Source of the DNA: Acidimicrobiaceae bacterium | Lineage (GTDB): Bacteria; Actinomycetota; Acidimicrobiia; Acidimicrobiales; RAAP-2 | Direction of reading: 5' to 3' | Length of the DNA stretch: 36,116 bases | Assembly: GCA_003155915.1 (NCBI GenBank) | Contig: PMFA01000016.1 | Coordinates: 2,627 to 38,742, forward strand | Shown here: positions 25,537 to 34,904 of the stretch, in pieces | Position numbering within the stretch: the stretch's first letter is position 1 | How the letters are laid out: every line of letters begins with the position of its first letter | Made by a program: the position numbers and the translations under genes | Notes under the pieces: generated by a model | Told to the model about the DNA's origin: nothing | Seen by the model: the letters and a program-made list of their open reading frames with translations, nothing else | The model's database searches: none

Positions 25537-27080
25537 TGGTCACCCCGTCCCACGTTGCCGTCCTGGCGCGGAGCGAAGGTGACGTTGCGTTGTCGCTGGG
25601 CCGTGGTGACGCGCGATTCGCGAAGCGGCATCGACTCGTCATTCAGGACCCAGGTGTCCTTGGAGCCGCCGCCCCTCGAGGAGTTCACGACCAGCTCGCC
25701 CTCGCCCAGCGCGACACGGGTGAGACCGCCCGGGAGTACCCAGATCTCTTCGCCGTCGTTGATGGCGAACGGTCGAAGGTCGATGTGGCGCGGACTCACG
25801 CGATCGTCGACCAACGTCGGGTGCGTGGAAAGCATGACCGGCCGTTGGGCGATCCAATTACGTGGTGATTCCGATACGGCTTTGGCGGTTTTGACGAGTG
25901 TCTTCTCGTCGGCCTGGGGACCGATGACGATGCCCTTGCCGCCGGAGCCGTCGACCGGTTTCACGACGTAGGACGCCAAGGACTTGAGCACCTCGTGACG
26001 GACCTCGTCGTCCTCGAGGCGGTAGGTCTCGACATTCTCAATCAGCGGCTCTTCGCTCAAATAGAAGCGGATGAACTCCGGCACGTAGGTGTAGACGAGT
26101 TTGTCGTCGGCGACGCCGTTGCCGATTCCGTTGGAGATGACCACGTTCCCGGCGCGCGCGCAGTTCACCAGTCCGGCGACGCCGATGATCGAGTCCGGTC
26201 GGAACTGCAAGGGATCGAGCCAGTCGTCGTCGACGCGGCGATAGATCACGTGCACCGGTCGTTCGCCGTTCGTCGTTCGCATATAGGCGTGATTGGACCG
26301 GCAGAGCAGGTCACGACCCTCAACGAGTTCCGCGCCCATCATGCGAGCGAGCAACACGTGCTCGAAGTAGGCGGCGTTATGGACACCGGGACTGAGCACG
26401 ACGATGACCGGGTCAGTCACGTTTGGCGGCGCGGCCGCACGCAACGCCGCGAAGAGATGCGCCGGATAGGAGTCGACCGGGTGCACCCGGTGATCCGAGA
26501 ACAGTGACGAGAACGTCTGGGTCATCGCTCGACGGTTCTCGATGACGTAACTGACGCCCGAAGGGATGCGGACGTTATCTTCCAGTATCCGGAAGTTGCC
26601 CATCTCGTCGCGCACGAGGTCGATCCCCGCGACCGTTATGCGCACGCCGTTCGGCGGATCGACGGCGAAGGCCGGGCGACAGAAGTGCGGACTCGACGTG
26701 ACGACCGATCGCGGAATGACGTGCTCGGCGAAGATGCGACCGTCGCCGTAGATGTCGGCGAGGAACGCCTCAAGGGCCTGCACCCGCTGACGAATCCCCC
26801 TCGAGAGGTGGTCCCACTCCATCGCCCCGATCAGGCGCGGCACCACGTCGAGCGGAAATGGTCGCTCCTCGCCACTGTGGGCGAACGTCACCCCTCGCTC
26901 GGAGAAGGTGTTGGACAACTGTTCGGACCGCTGGCGGAGTTCCGCGGGCTGGTAGCGGCCGAGTTCGGCGAAGAGACGTTCGTAGATGGGCCGGGGACTT
27001 CCGGGGGCGCTGAACATCTCATTCCAGGCCGCCGAGGAGTCGTCGTCGAACACCATGCTCACCTGCGTCACGCTAGCCAT
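25533..27080 (-). CDS. Circularly permuted type 2 ATP-grasp protein
   Basis: 515 residues from ATG 27080 (a GTG three bases earlier is possible). The N-terminus reads MVFDDDSSAAWNEMFSAPGSPRPIY; LDVVPRLIGAMEWDHLSRGIRQRVQALEAFLADIYGDG (about 78-115), characteristic of the family, follows. PPNGVRITVAGIDLVRD, the glycine-rich PVDGSGGKGIVIGPQ (ATP-binding) and SPRNWIAQRPVMLSTHP follow. The C-terminal DLRPFAIND leads to a Thr-rich end. It would form an amide or peptide bond using ATP. It is the first gene of the three-gene cassette with alpha-E and transglutaminase partners; the substrate is unknown. Confidence 0.95.
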   Translation of the reverse strand: MASVTQVSMVFDDDSSAAWNEMFSAPGSPRPIYERLFAELGRYQPAELRQRSEQLSNTFSERGVTFAHSGEERPFPLDVVPRLIGAMEWDHLSRGIRQRVQALEAFLADIYGDGRIFAEHVIPRSVVTSSPHFCRPAFAVDPPNGVRITVAGIDLVRDEMGNFRILEDNVRIPSGVSYVIENRRAMTQTFSSLFSDHRVHPVDSYPAHLFAALRAAAPPNVTDPVIVVLSPGVHNAAYFEHVLLARMMGAELVEGRDLLCRSNHAYMRTTNGERPVHVIYRRVDDDWLDPLQFRPDSIIGVAGLVNCARAGNVVISNGIGNGVADDKLVYTYVPEFIRFYLSEEPLIENVETYRLEDDEVRHEVLKSLASYVVKPVDGSGGKGIVIGPQADEKTLVKTAKAVSESPRNWIAQRPVMLSTHPTLVDDRVSPRHIDLRPFAINDGEEIWVLPGGLTRVALGEGELVVNSSRGGGSKDTWVLNDESMPLRESRVTTAQRQRNVTFAPRQDGNVGRGDQ

Positions 27081-27372
27081 CACACAACGTTCATCTGTTG
27101 CCGTGGAATGAATTCATCGCACGGCTCTGAGGATCGTCGCGTTCTCGAATGAGAGATTGACGCTCGGCCAACTCGAATTCAACGAAGGTCGCCAGCGATG
27201 ACGTTTATTTTGCGCCGTTACAAGGTGCGTGGCAACAGCGCGGGCGCGGTTCGCGCGGCGATGCCGCCGGAAACGGCCACGATATTGGCCAGCACCGGGG
27301 CACGGGCGATGCAGAGGATCACGGTCCGGTGGGCGTCGCAACGTCCATTCGCCGTAGGGACAGACTGGAGAG

Positions 27373-27819
27373 GTGGCCAACGTCAACGGCACCGTACGCC
27401 GAGCGACTTCAGAGGACGTTAACGCCGTAGTGGAGCTTGACCGCGCCGCGCCGGTTGGTCGTGAACGCAGCACACTCCTCACGGCTCGCGTGGAGTCGGG
27501 CGAGGTCATCATTTTCGAACGTGACGGACGCGTACTGGGTTACGCCGTTATCAGAGCCCGCTCATTCTTCGGACGGGACTTCATCGAGTTGCTGTGCGTG
27601 TCGTTCAGTTCGCGTCGCAGTGGCGTTGGCAGCGCTTTGCTCCGACGAGCGGTTGGCATGTCCTCAACCGAGCGGATCTTCACCTCCACCAACAAGTCGA
27701 ATGCCCCAATGACCGGTTTTTTGGAGAAGATCGGCTGGCGCTTCAGTGGAGAACTCGAAGGAATCGACGATGGAGATCCCGAGATGGTCTATTACCAGGA
27801 TGCGACACCCGACCACTAG
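27373..27819 (+). CDS. GNAT family N-acetyltransferase
   Basis: 148 residues from GTG 27373, which follows GGAGAG. The GNAT core is seen in VRRATSEDVNAVVELDR (N-terminal strand-helix), GYAVIRARSFFGRDFIELLCVSFSSRRSGVGSALLRRAV (acetyl-CoA binding loop R-R-S-G-V-G-S, about 83-89) and NKSNAPMTGFLEKIGWRFSGE (closing helix). It would transfer an acetyl group to an amine on a small molecule or protein; the acceptor is unknown. It is divergent from the ATP-grasp gene with about 290 bases of unassigned sequence between. Confidence 0.85.
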   Translation: MANVNGTVRRATSEDVNAVVELDRAAPVGRERSTLLTARVESGEVIIFERDGRVLGYAVIRARSFFGRDFIELLCVSFSSRRSGVGSALLRRAVGMSSTERIFTSTNKSNAPMTGFLEKIGWRFSGELEGIDDGDPEMVYYQDATPDH

Positions 27820-27899
27820 CGTCACGGAAATCGGAAGAATCGAGCCGCTGATCGGATCGAGCATTGCCATGGCGAACGCGCGACCATTACGATTGCGCC

Positions 27900-28931
27900 A
27901 TGCCGACCTACCAACCCGCACCCGACCGTTACGACACCATGAAGTACCGACGCTGTGGACGCAGTGGTATTCAGTTACCCGCGATCTCCCTCGGCCTCTG
28001 GCAGAACTTCGGCGATGACCGTTCGATCGACTCGCAGCGAGCGATCGTTCGACGAGCCTTCGATCGCGGCGTCACGCACTTCGACCTCGCCAACAACTAC
28101 GGTCCGCCCTACGGCGGCGCCGAGGCCAACTTCGGACGACTCTTGCGAGAAGACTTCGCGGGGCTGCGCGACGAACTCATCATCTCGACCAAGGCCGGTT
28201 GGGACATGTGGCCCGGCCCCTACGGCGACTTGGGGTCGCGCAAGTACCTGCTCGCCAGTCTCGACCAGAGCCTGAAGCGCCTGGGCCTCGACTACGTCGA
28301 CATCTTCTACCACCATCACTTCGACCCGACGACACCCATGGAGGAGTCGCTCGGCGCGCTCGACAGCGCCGTTCGCCAGGGCAAGGCGCTCTACGTCGGC
28401 ATCTCGTCGTACTCCGACGAGCGCACGCTGCAGGCGATCGGGATCCTGCGCGATCTCGGTACGCCGCTCCTCATTCACCAGCCGTCGTATTCGATGCTGA
28501 ATCGTTGGATCGAGGACAAGCTCCTCGACGTCCTCGACGAACAGGGCGTGGGCTGCATCGCCTTCTCCCCACTCGCCCAGGGGCTCCTCACCGACAAATA
28601 CGCCAACGGTGTCGCGAGTGACTCTCGCGCCGCGAAAGAGGATTCGTCGCTGGGGAGCCAATTGTTGAACGAGGAGAACCTCGCACGAGTCCGTGGCCTG
28701 GCAGAGATCGCCAAGGAGCGCGGACAACGGATGTCACAACTCGCCATCGCGTGGGCTCTGCGAAACCCCGTCGTCACGTGCGTGTTGCTGGGCGCGAGCA
28801 GTGTGGACCAGCTCGATGAGAACCTCGACGCACTCGACAACCTGGACTTCACCGACGAAGAGCTGAAGCGAATCGACCAGTTCGCCGTTGAGAGCGGCGT
28901 CGACCTCTGGCGTCGACCGGCCACCGAATAG
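27900..28931 (+). CDS. Aldo/keto reductase, YghZ-like
   Basis: 343 residues from ATG 27900 (MPTYQPAPDRYDTMKYRRCGRSG); an upstream start at 27864 is unlikely. The AKR catalytic residues are in place: Asp and Tyr in DLANNYGPPYGGAE, Lys in ISTKAGWDMWPGPYGD and His in FYHHHFDP. The sequence GSRKYLLASLDQSLKRLGLDYVDIF matches the E. coli YghZ type (L-glyceraldehyde 3-phosphate reductase / methylglyoxal detoxification). The C-terminal VLLGASSVDQLDENLDAL is the nucleotide-binding loop. The same gene name is not assigned because orthology cannot be shown here. It is convergent with the APC permease over a hairpin. Confidence 0.93.
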   Translation: MPTYQPAPDRYDTMKYRRCGRSGIQLPAISLGLWQNFGDDRSIDSQRAIVRRAFDRGVTHFDLANNYGPPYGGAEANFGRLLREDFAGLRDELIISTKAGWDMWPGPYGDLGSRKYLLASLDQSLKRLGLDYVDIFYHHHFDPTTPMEESLGALDSAVRQGKALYVGISSYSDERTLQAIGILRDLGTPLLIHQPSYSMLNRWIEDKLLDVLDEQGVGCIAFSPLAQGLLTDKYANGVASDSRAAKEDSSLGSQLLNEENLARVRGLAEIAKERGQRMSQLAIAWALRNPVVTCVLLGASSVDQLDENLDALDNLDFTDEELKRIDQFAVESGVDLWRRPATE

Positions 28932-28944
28932 CCATATTCTTCAA

Positions 28945-28962
28945 CTCGACCAAATGGTCGAG
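28945..28962. terminator. Candidate bidirectional terminator between convergent genes
   Basis: CTCGACCA (28945-28952) and its exact reverse complement TGGTCGAG (28955-28962) are separated by two bases. The hairpin falls in the 33-base gap between the aldo/keto reductase stop and the permease stop, where a shared terminator is expected. There is no long T-tract on either side, so factor-independent ending is not certain. Confidence 0.5.
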
Positions 28963-28964
28963 GA

Positions 28965-30434
28965 CTACAGAAGCTCTTCCATCTGTTGAAGTGCGAGCAA
29001 CTGCGCGTGGCGGTCTATCTTTTCGGGCATCTTGAAGTACGGAGCGCCCTTGTACCAGTACCACGCCATGGGAACCAGTCCCAGCGCCATGGAACCGAGA
29101 CCGACGAGCAGTTCGACGCCGTTCAGTCCGGGGATCGACTTGATAAAGAGGATCGTCATGAATACTGCTCCGGCCAGCGGCCACAGCCCGATGAAGATGA
29201 AGTTGTTCACCGAATTGAACAGTTGGCGACGATAGAGGATCACCACCGAATATCCGGCGAGTGAGTAGTAGATGCAGATCTGAATCGCGATGGCGTTGTA
29301 CCCATCGGTCAAGATGTTGCCGACCGAGCCGATGCTCTGACTCGCGATGAAGAGTCCGAGCGACAGGACCGTGACAACCATGGTCGCCACGAACGGCGTC
29401 TTGCGAGTGGGGTGCGTCGTCCCGAGGACCTTGGGCAACGTGCGGTCACGGCCCATCGTGAACAGCGTCCTCGTCACCTGGATGAGCGTCGTCTCGAGAG
29501 TGGCGATCGTGGAGAGCAGCAGCGCCACGATCAGCAGCTTCCCGCCGAGTCCGTGCCACACCGCTTGGCCGAGGTTGTACATGAAGTCAGCCACGTTGCT
29601 CGAATTGGCGAGGGTCCCGGGCTTCAACGTCATGTTGGACGCCACGGTGAACACTTCGAAGAGCAAGAACACGACGAACGTTCCGAGCAAACCGCCCAGA
29701 CCGGACGTATTCTTCGCGTCCTTCGTCTCTTCATTCAAATTAGCCGTGACGTCCCAGCCCCAGTAATAGAAGGCGGCGATCAACGCGCCACCGATGAAGC
29801 TCTCGCCGTGGTGACCGGAGAAAATTGACGGCGAGAACCAGTGCCACGAGAACGGGGTGACGTGGTGGGCGTGAAACAACGCCAAAGCGGCGAATAACAC
29901 CAGCAGGAGAACCTCAATCGTTGACATGATGATCTGGACTTTCACCGTCACCGTCACCCCGAGGGCGACGGCCGCCACCATCGCGAAGAAGAACACGGCG
30001 CCCAGGATCGTCACCAGGTCGGTCTTCGTATAGAGCGTGCTGGAGAACAGTCGCAGCACGCTCGATCCGGCCGGAAACGTGGCGATGACCATGAAGAGAA
30101 GCGCCGAGACAATGAGCGCCCAGCCCGAGAGATACCCGAGGATCGGGTGGATCGCTCGACGAACCCACGAGTACGCGGCGCCCGCGTGCGAGTCATCGCG
30201 ACTGAGGTAACTGAAGGCCCACACGATGCCGAACATGAAGAAGCCGCAGTACAGCAACGCGGCCGGACCACCGTAGGCGACGGTGATGAACAACGCTCCG
30301 GTCGTCGCACCGATCGAATAGGCCGGGGCCGAACCAGCGATTCCCATGATCACCGAGTCGAAGAGTCCGAGGACCCCCGCGTTCAATCGGTTCGGGGATG
30401 AGGCGCCTTCGCTTTGCGCCGCGACGTCGGTCAT
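28965..30434 (-). CDS. APC family amino acid permease
   Basis: 489 residues from ATG 30434, preceded by AAAGAGGTAGGC; the longer frame to 30494 is not supported. It opens LNAGVLGLFDSVIMGIAGSAPAYSIGATTGALF (about 14-46), the first-helix motif of the APC superfamily, followed by about twelve helices. An E-E-T-K-D-A-K-N-T-S motif lies near residue 232. It would import an amino acid or amine with protons across the cytoplasmic membrane. The tail GAPYFKMPEKIDRHAQLLALQQMEELL is cytoplasmic. An inverted repeat upstream may be its operator. Confidence 0.93.
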   Translation of the reverse strand: MTDVAAQSEGASSPNRLNAGVLGLFDSVIMGIAGSAPAYSIGATTGALFITVAYGGPAALLYCGFFMFGIVWAFSYLSRDDSHAGAAYSWVRRAIHPILGYLSGWALIVSALLFMVIATFPAGSSVLRLFSSTLYTKTDLVTILGAVFFFAMVAAVALGVTVTVKVQIIMSTIEVLLLVLFAALALFHAHHVTPFSWHWFSPSIFSGHHGESFIGGALIAAFYYWGWDVTANLNEETKDAKNTSGLGGLLGTFVVFLLFEVFTVASNMTLKPGTLANSSNVADFMYNLGQAVWHGLGGKLLIVALLLSTIATLETTLIQVTRTLFTMGRDRTLPKVLGTTHPTRKTPFVATMVVTVLSLGLFIASQSIGSVGNILTDGYNAIAIQICIYYSLAGYSVVILYRRQLFNSVNNFIFIGLWPLAGAVFMTILFIKSIPGLNGVELLVGLGSMALGLVPMAWYWYKGAPYFKMPEKIDRHAQLLALQQMEELL

Positions 30435-30456
30435 GCCTACCTCTTTCTCGTGAGAT

Positions 30457-30470
30457 ATCAGCTTGCTGAT
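30457..30470. promoter_or_regulatory. Short inverted repeat upstream of the APC permease
   Basis: ATCAGC (30457-30462) and GCTGAT (30465-30470) are exact inverted copies separated by two bases, about 23 bases from the permease ATG (minus strand). The AT-rich sequence just beyond (TTGATTGATTGGG) could hold a promoter. It may bind a dimeric regulator; this is a weak call. Confidence 0.35.
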
Positions 30471-30648
30471 TGATTGGGTAAGGCAATGTAACATGCTGCC
30501 CGCCCCGAATTACGAGTCTCGTGACCGACGATTCGGCGCTTCCGAACGGACTTGCACCGATGCCCGGGCCCGTCGGTCCGCGGACGTTAAATTTGGTACG
30601 CGTCGTAGGTTCCGAGGATCGACGTTCCCCGAGCGAAAGCATGACCGC

Positions 30649-32385
30649 GTGCCAGCCTTCCAACGATTCGACCTCGACGGCGAGTCTGATCTACCCGTCG
30701 TAACGGATCAGGAGATGAAGCGACGATGGGCCGCCTTCCACGGCGACATGCGAAGGATGTCGGGCAAATGGTGGCAGCGGGTCCTCGGCCAACTCCTGGG
30801 CGAAGACACGCTTCGTTACCGGGTCGCGCGACGACTCGGTCGTCCACTCCTCCAGTTCCTACGTCGTCTACGGGCATCGCAGCACAATGAACCGACCAAA
30901 GCCACTGCCCAATTCGCCGGCGCGCCGTTGGCGGATGGCGATTCGGAAGTCTTCCCCATCAACTATTCACCGAAGACGTCCATTCGATTCATCAACCTCG
31001 CTTCCTACGAGGTCTCCACCGAGGACGTGACGACCGTCGTCATCGACGAACAACAGGCGGCGTCGGTCGCCATCGACGCGGCCAATCAGGCGCTCGCGGC
31101 AACGACGGCCTCCTGGATCTTCCTGTGCGACACCACGAGTAGTGACGAGGCCCGGGCCACCGCGCTCCTCGCGCTGTTCAATCACGCCACGATCGAGGAC
31201 GACGTCGTCTTCGCCGACGAAACCGGCCCGAATATCTTCGCCCCGATCTTCAAGTTCTCCTCGGTCCCGCCTCACACGTTGCTCAGTTACAACCTCGTGG
31301 GACGACCAGCGCTTCTGCGGGTCGCGACACTTCGAAAGATCCGCGGATTCGATTCGGACGCCGGTTGGGCCTTCGAGCACGACGCCTACCTTCGACTCCG
31401 CGAGGCCGACGCGATCTTTCGCCACGTCAATCTGGTCTTACCGGCGGCGCGACCGGACATTTCCTTCGAGCGCCGCCACGTCGACGCCGATACCTGTCGG
31501 GTCACCGAGAAGGCGCTCGCGCGCCGCGGATGGCCCGGCAGCGTCAAACCGGGCCGGGTGCCCGGACTGTCGAGTTGGAAACTCGACGCGCCCTCGCCGC
31601 AGCCGTCCATCGACGTGATCATCCCGACGCGCGACCGAATCGATCTGGTGCGCAACTGCATCGAGGCGCTCGAAAACAAGACGACCTACCAGAACTGGGA
31701 CGTCATCTTGCTCGACAATGACTCGATCGAGCCGGAATCCCTCGAGTACTTCGCGAACTCCAAGTACCGCGTCGTGCCGTGTCCCGGACCCTTCAACTAC
31801 GCCAAGATCGTCAATCGCGGGGTCGAGCACTCCAAGGCCGATTTCGTCGTGACGCTGAACAACGACACGATCTTGATGACCCCGGACTGGCTGGAGCGAA
31901 TGGTGTCGCTCGCGGCGTTGCCGGACGTCGGCGTCGTCGGGGCGTGCCTCTTGGACCAGTACGGGCGTCGCGAGCACGAGGGCATCGTCATCTCGCCGTA
32001 CCCGCAGCACTTTCGCACGGACTCCAACTACCCGCACCTCGATCAGTACTCTCGTTCGACGCGTGACGTCGCCGCCGTCACCGGTGCGGTGCAGATGGCC
32101 AGGCGAGAATTCTGGAATTCGCTCGGGGGCATGGACGAACGCCTGGCCGTCACCATGAATGACGTCGACCTGTGCCTACGCGCCCAGAGCGATACGCGCT
32201 ACGTCATCTACACCCCGGACGTGCAACTGATCCACCACGTCAGCTCGTCGCGCGGCACGCTCGATCCGCTGGAGGACCGCAATCGCTTCATCCGGCGCTG
32301 GGACATCTTCGGCACCTTCAAGGATCCGTTCTTCCCCGAAGCGTTGCTGCTACTCGGCGAGACGATGTTCTACCTGCCGCGCTGA
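30649..32385 (+). CDS. Glycosyltransferase family 2 protein (rhamnosyltransferase-like)
   Basis: 578 residues from GTG 30649 (VPAFQRFDLDGES); the frame is open to 30463, but that N-terminus is not family-like, and ATG 30715 is another choice. The GT2 core begins SIDVIIPTRDRIDLVRNC, then VILLDNDSIEPES and ADFVVTLNNDTILMTPDWLE, the D-x-D-like metal-binding region being N-N-D. VGVVGACLLDQYGRREHEGIVI and later GGMDERLAVTMNDVDLCLR (acceptor and catalytic loop) follow. The N-terminal 250 residues are a second, GT2-like but degraded fold (FDSDAGWAFEHDAYLRLREAD). It may add sugars to a cell-surface glycan. It is followed by a YfhO-type membrane protein. Confidence 0.9.
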   Translation: MPAFQRFDLDGESDLPVVTDQEMKRRWAAFHGDMRRMSGKWWQRVLGQLLGEDTLRYRVARRLGRPLLQFLRRLRASQHNEPTKATAQFAGAPLADGDSEVFPINYSPKTSIRFINLASYEVSTEDVTTVVIDEQQAASVAIDAANQALAATTASWIFLCDTTSSDEARATALLALFNHATIEDDVVFADETGPNIFAPIFKFSSVPPHTLLSYNLVGRPALLRVATLRKIRGFDSDAGWAFEHDAYLRLREADAIFRHVNLVLPAARPDISFERRHVDADTCRVTEKALARRGWPGSVKPGRVPGLSSWKLDAPSPQPSIDVIIPTRDRIDLVRNCIEALENKTTYQNWDVILLDNDSIEPESLEYFANSKYRVVPCPGPFNYAKIVNRGVEHSKADFVVTLNNDTILMTPDWLERMVSLAALPDVGVVGACLLDQYGRREHEGIVISPYPQHFRTDSNYPHLDQYSRSTRDVAAVTGAVQMARREFWNSLGGMDERLAVTMNDVDLCLRAQSDTRYVIYTPDVQLIHHVSSSRGTLDPLEDRNRFIRRWDIFGTFKDPFFPEALLLLGETMFYLPR

Positions 32386-32423
32386 GGTCACCGGTCGTCA
32401 ATCATCGACTCTTGTAGCCTGAG

Positions 32424-34673
32424 GTGGTGACGTCAGCGTGGAAACGGTTCCTCACTTTCTACCGCCGTCTACCCCCTTCGACCACCGCATTACTCCTGAT
32501 CCTGTTGGCCGTACTAATCGGCAACGGCCTGTATCTCATTGGCGAGTCGAACATCAACCCCATCTGGTGGACCGCCAACATTTCGACCACGGTGTGCCAC
32601 ATCACGTGCGGGCGTCCGATGATCGACCCGAACGTCGGCTTCATCACCCAGCCCCTCGGCCATCTCTCCGCGTTGGACCTCTTGCACGGACACCTGCCGT
32701 GGTGGAACTTCTTCGAAGGACTGGGCCAACCTTTGGCGGGCGAGATGCAGGCGGCGTCGCTCTTCCCGCTCACGTTGTTGTTCGCGTTCCCGGCGGGACT
32801 GCTCTGGTTCCACATCTGCCTCGAGTTGATTGCGGGCTTCTCGACGTACTTCCTCGCCAAGCGCCTGGGCGTGCCGTTGGTCTTCGCGACGGCCGCCGGG
32901 TGCCTCTTCGCGCTGAACGGCACCTTCGCCTGGGTCGGCAACGCCGTCTTGAACCCCATCGCCTTCTTGCCCTTGCTCTTGCTCGGCATCGAGATGGTCT
33001 ATGACTCCACCCAAACCAAGAACAATCGGGGCTGGTATCTCGCGGCGATCGCGATCGCCCTCGCCTTCTACGCCGGCTTTCCCGAGGTCGCCTACTTCAA
33101 CGGGCTCTTCGCGCTGGGCTGGGCCGCGGTGCGCCTGTTCTCGTTGCCGAGCGATTCACGTGGTCGCGCCGTCGGTCGCCTCGGCATCGCCGGCGGCATC
33201 GGCATTCTGCTCGCGCTGCCGATACTGATTCCCTTCGCGGACTTCTCCAAGGTCGCCAACCTCGGTCACCACACCGCCGCGATCGACGGGACCGCGCACA
33301 TTTCGATTCACGCCGTGCAGATGTTCTTCGACCCCTACGTTCACGGCACGCTCTTCACGAATCTCAACGTGGCGAGTGTCTGGGGTGGGATCGGTGGGTA
33401 CTTCACGGCGAGCGTCGGAGCGCTCGCGTTGCTCGGACTCTGTGGCTCGCGCCTTCGACCCCTTCGCATCTATCTCGCCGCCTGGACGATCATCGGACTC
33501 TGTGGCGCGTGGAACTTCTTGGAACTGCGCAAGGTGTGGAACCTCATCCCCCTGATCGAGAACGTGTCCTTCGGTCGCTACATCATGTCGAGCTGCGAAC
33601 TGTCGTTCATCCTCCTGGCGGCCTTCGGTCTCATGGACCTCGCCGAGAGCGCCAGGGCGAAGCGACTCTTCACGGTGACGACCTCGGTGATGCTCCTCGG
33701 GCTCATCTGGATCGTGCTGGCGTCGAGTTCGCTCAACAAGGGCATCATCTACGGACACCGCGCGCGCTACATCTACGCCTTCCTCGACGCGATCCCCTTC
33801 ATCGCGATCATCGCCCTGCTCGTCCTTGGACTACTGACCAAGTACAAGATCGTGCCGCTGCTCGTGGCGCTGGTATTGGTCGGCGAGTCCCTGTTGATGT
33901 TCGGTGTGCCCGGCGGCGGGTCGGCCAAGATCGTCAACGTCGACATGGGGCCGATCACGTACCTGCAAAAGCACGAGGGTCACTACCGCTTCTTCGACTT
34001 TGCGGTCCTGACGCCCAACTGGGGATCGCAGTACGGACTGAACGAGCTCAACGCGATCGACCTGCCCTTCCCGCAGAAGTTCTCCCAGTTGATCGAGCGA
34101 CAACTCGACCCCGGACTCACGCCGTCGAATCAGTTCGTGATCCATAACGGCATGACCGGCATGGACGCCATGCAGAGTGAAATCGTCACCCACTTCAAGA
34201 ACTACGAAGCGGCCTCGGTCAAGTATCTGCTGATGCCCAAGGCGCTCCCCATCCTGCCCGCGCTGACCAGTCTCGGCGTCAAGCTCGTCTTCAGCGACAA
34301 CCTCGCCAGCATCTATGAGATGCCCCACCCGAGAGCGTTCTTCTCGACCAGGTCCTCGTCGTGCACGGTGACGACCGCGAACGTGAACAAGACGACGGTC
34401 AACTGCCCGAACGGTGGTTCGACGCTCATTCGGACCGAACTCATGATGGCCGGCTGGAAGGCGTCCGTGAACGGTAAGGCGGTCACGATCAAGACCGTCG
34501 ACCACGGTGTCTACCAGGGCGTCAAAGTGCCCCAGGGCACCTCAACGGTCACCTACAGCTTCTTGCCGCCGCACGAGAAGTACGCCATTCTTCTCGCCTT
34601 GCTCGCGGCGCTCTTCCTGGTGGTCGTGTGGGTCTACGAGCGGCGCAACCTCATGCGAGAACGACTCCCCTAA
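32424..34673 (+). CDS. YfhO-like multi-pass membrane protein
   Basis: 749 residues from the tandem GTG 32424/32427. About twelve membrane helices fill residues 15-500 (including LLLILLAVLIGNGLYLIG near 20), giving a GT-C-like glycosyltransferase layout. An extracellular Asp-rich loop near the N-terminus (MIDPNVGFITQPLGHLSALDLLHGHLPWWNFFEGLGQPLAGEMQ) is the family signature. The C-terminal half carries a beta domain (LMMAGWKASVNGKAVTIKTVDHGVYQGVKVPQGTSTVTYSFLPP) and a last helix, the pattern of YfhO. Such proteins modify teichoic acids or other surface glycans. It follows the GT2 gene, which suggests one envelope-glycan pathway. Confidence 0.85.
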   Translation: MVTSAWKRFLTFYRRLPPSTTALLLILLAVLIGNGLYLIGESNINPIWWTANISTTVCHITCGRPMIDPNVGFITQPLGHLSALDLLHGHLPWWNFFEGLGQPLAGEMQAASLFPLTLLFAFPAGLLWFHICLELIAGFSTYFLAKRLGVPLVFATAAGCLFALNGTFAWVGNAVLNPIAFLPLLLLGIEMVYDSTQTKNNRGWYLAAIAIALAFYAGFPEVAYFNGLFALGWAAVRLFSLPSDSRGRAVGRLGIAGGIGILLALPILIPFADFSKVANLGHHTAAIDGTAHISIHAVQMFFDPYVHGTLFTNLNVASVWGGIGGYFTASVGALALLGLCGSRLRPLRIYLAAWTIIGLCGAWNFLELRKVWNLIPLIENVSFGRYIMSSCELSFILLAAFGLMDLAESARAKRLFTVTTSVMLLGLIWIVLASSSLNKGIIYGHRARYIYAFLDAIPFIAIIALLVLGLLTKYKIVPLLVALVLVGESLLMFGVPGGGSAKIVNVDMGPITYLQKHEGHYRFFDFAVLTPNWGSQYGLNELNAIDLPFPQKFSQLIERQLDPGLTPSNQFVIHNGMTGMDAMQSEIVTHFKNYEAASVKYLLMPKALPILPALTSLGVKLVFSDNLASIYEMPHPRAFFSTRSSSCTVTTANVNKTTVNCPNGGSTLIRTELMMAGWKASVNGKAVTIKTVDHGVYQGVKVPQGTSTVTYSFLPPHEKYAILLALLAALFLVVVWVYERRNLMRERLP

Positions 34674-34679
34674 GCCGAC

Positions 34680-34892
34680 GTGAACGCCGTCACCATCTAC
34701 GGCGTTATCGCGCTCACCTTCATGATGCTGATGTACGCCCTGGAATCACGGGGGCGACGATTCGTCGCGCTCTTCGCCCTCGGCTGCGTGCTCTCGAGCA
34801 TCTACGGCTTCGCGAGTGGCGCGTGGCCCTTCGGCGTCGTCGAGGCCGTCTGGAGCCTGATCGCGGTGCGCCGGGCCTACAACCTCGGCTGA
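34680..34892 (+). CDS. Small conserved membrane protein
   Basis: 70 residues from GTG 34680, six bases after the YfhO-like stop, so it is translationally linked. Two to three hydrophobic segments: IYGVIALTFMMLMYALE (about 6-22), FVALFALGCVLSSIYGFASG (about 28-47) and PFGVVEAVWSLIAVRRAYNLG at the end. The closing phrase A-W-P-F-G-V-V-E-A-V-W-x-L-I-A-x-R-R recurs in small bacterial membrane proteins of unknown role. No function is claimed. Confidence 0.75.
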   Translation: MNAVTIYGVIALTFMMLMYALESRGRRFVALFALGCVLSSIYGFASGAWPFGVVEAVWSLIAVRRAYNLG

Positions 34893-34904
34893 ACGAAATT
34901 CCGC

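Noticed and set aside
27114-27372. Possible remnant gene between ATP-grasp and GNAT genes
   Set aside because: Short open frames on both strands, but no recognisable family segment, so it is left as intergenic.
30463-30648. The upstream 186 bases in frame with the GT2 gene as part of the protein
   Set aside because: The translation is arginine- and cysteine-rich and unlike the family; it overlaps the promoter region of the divergent permease.
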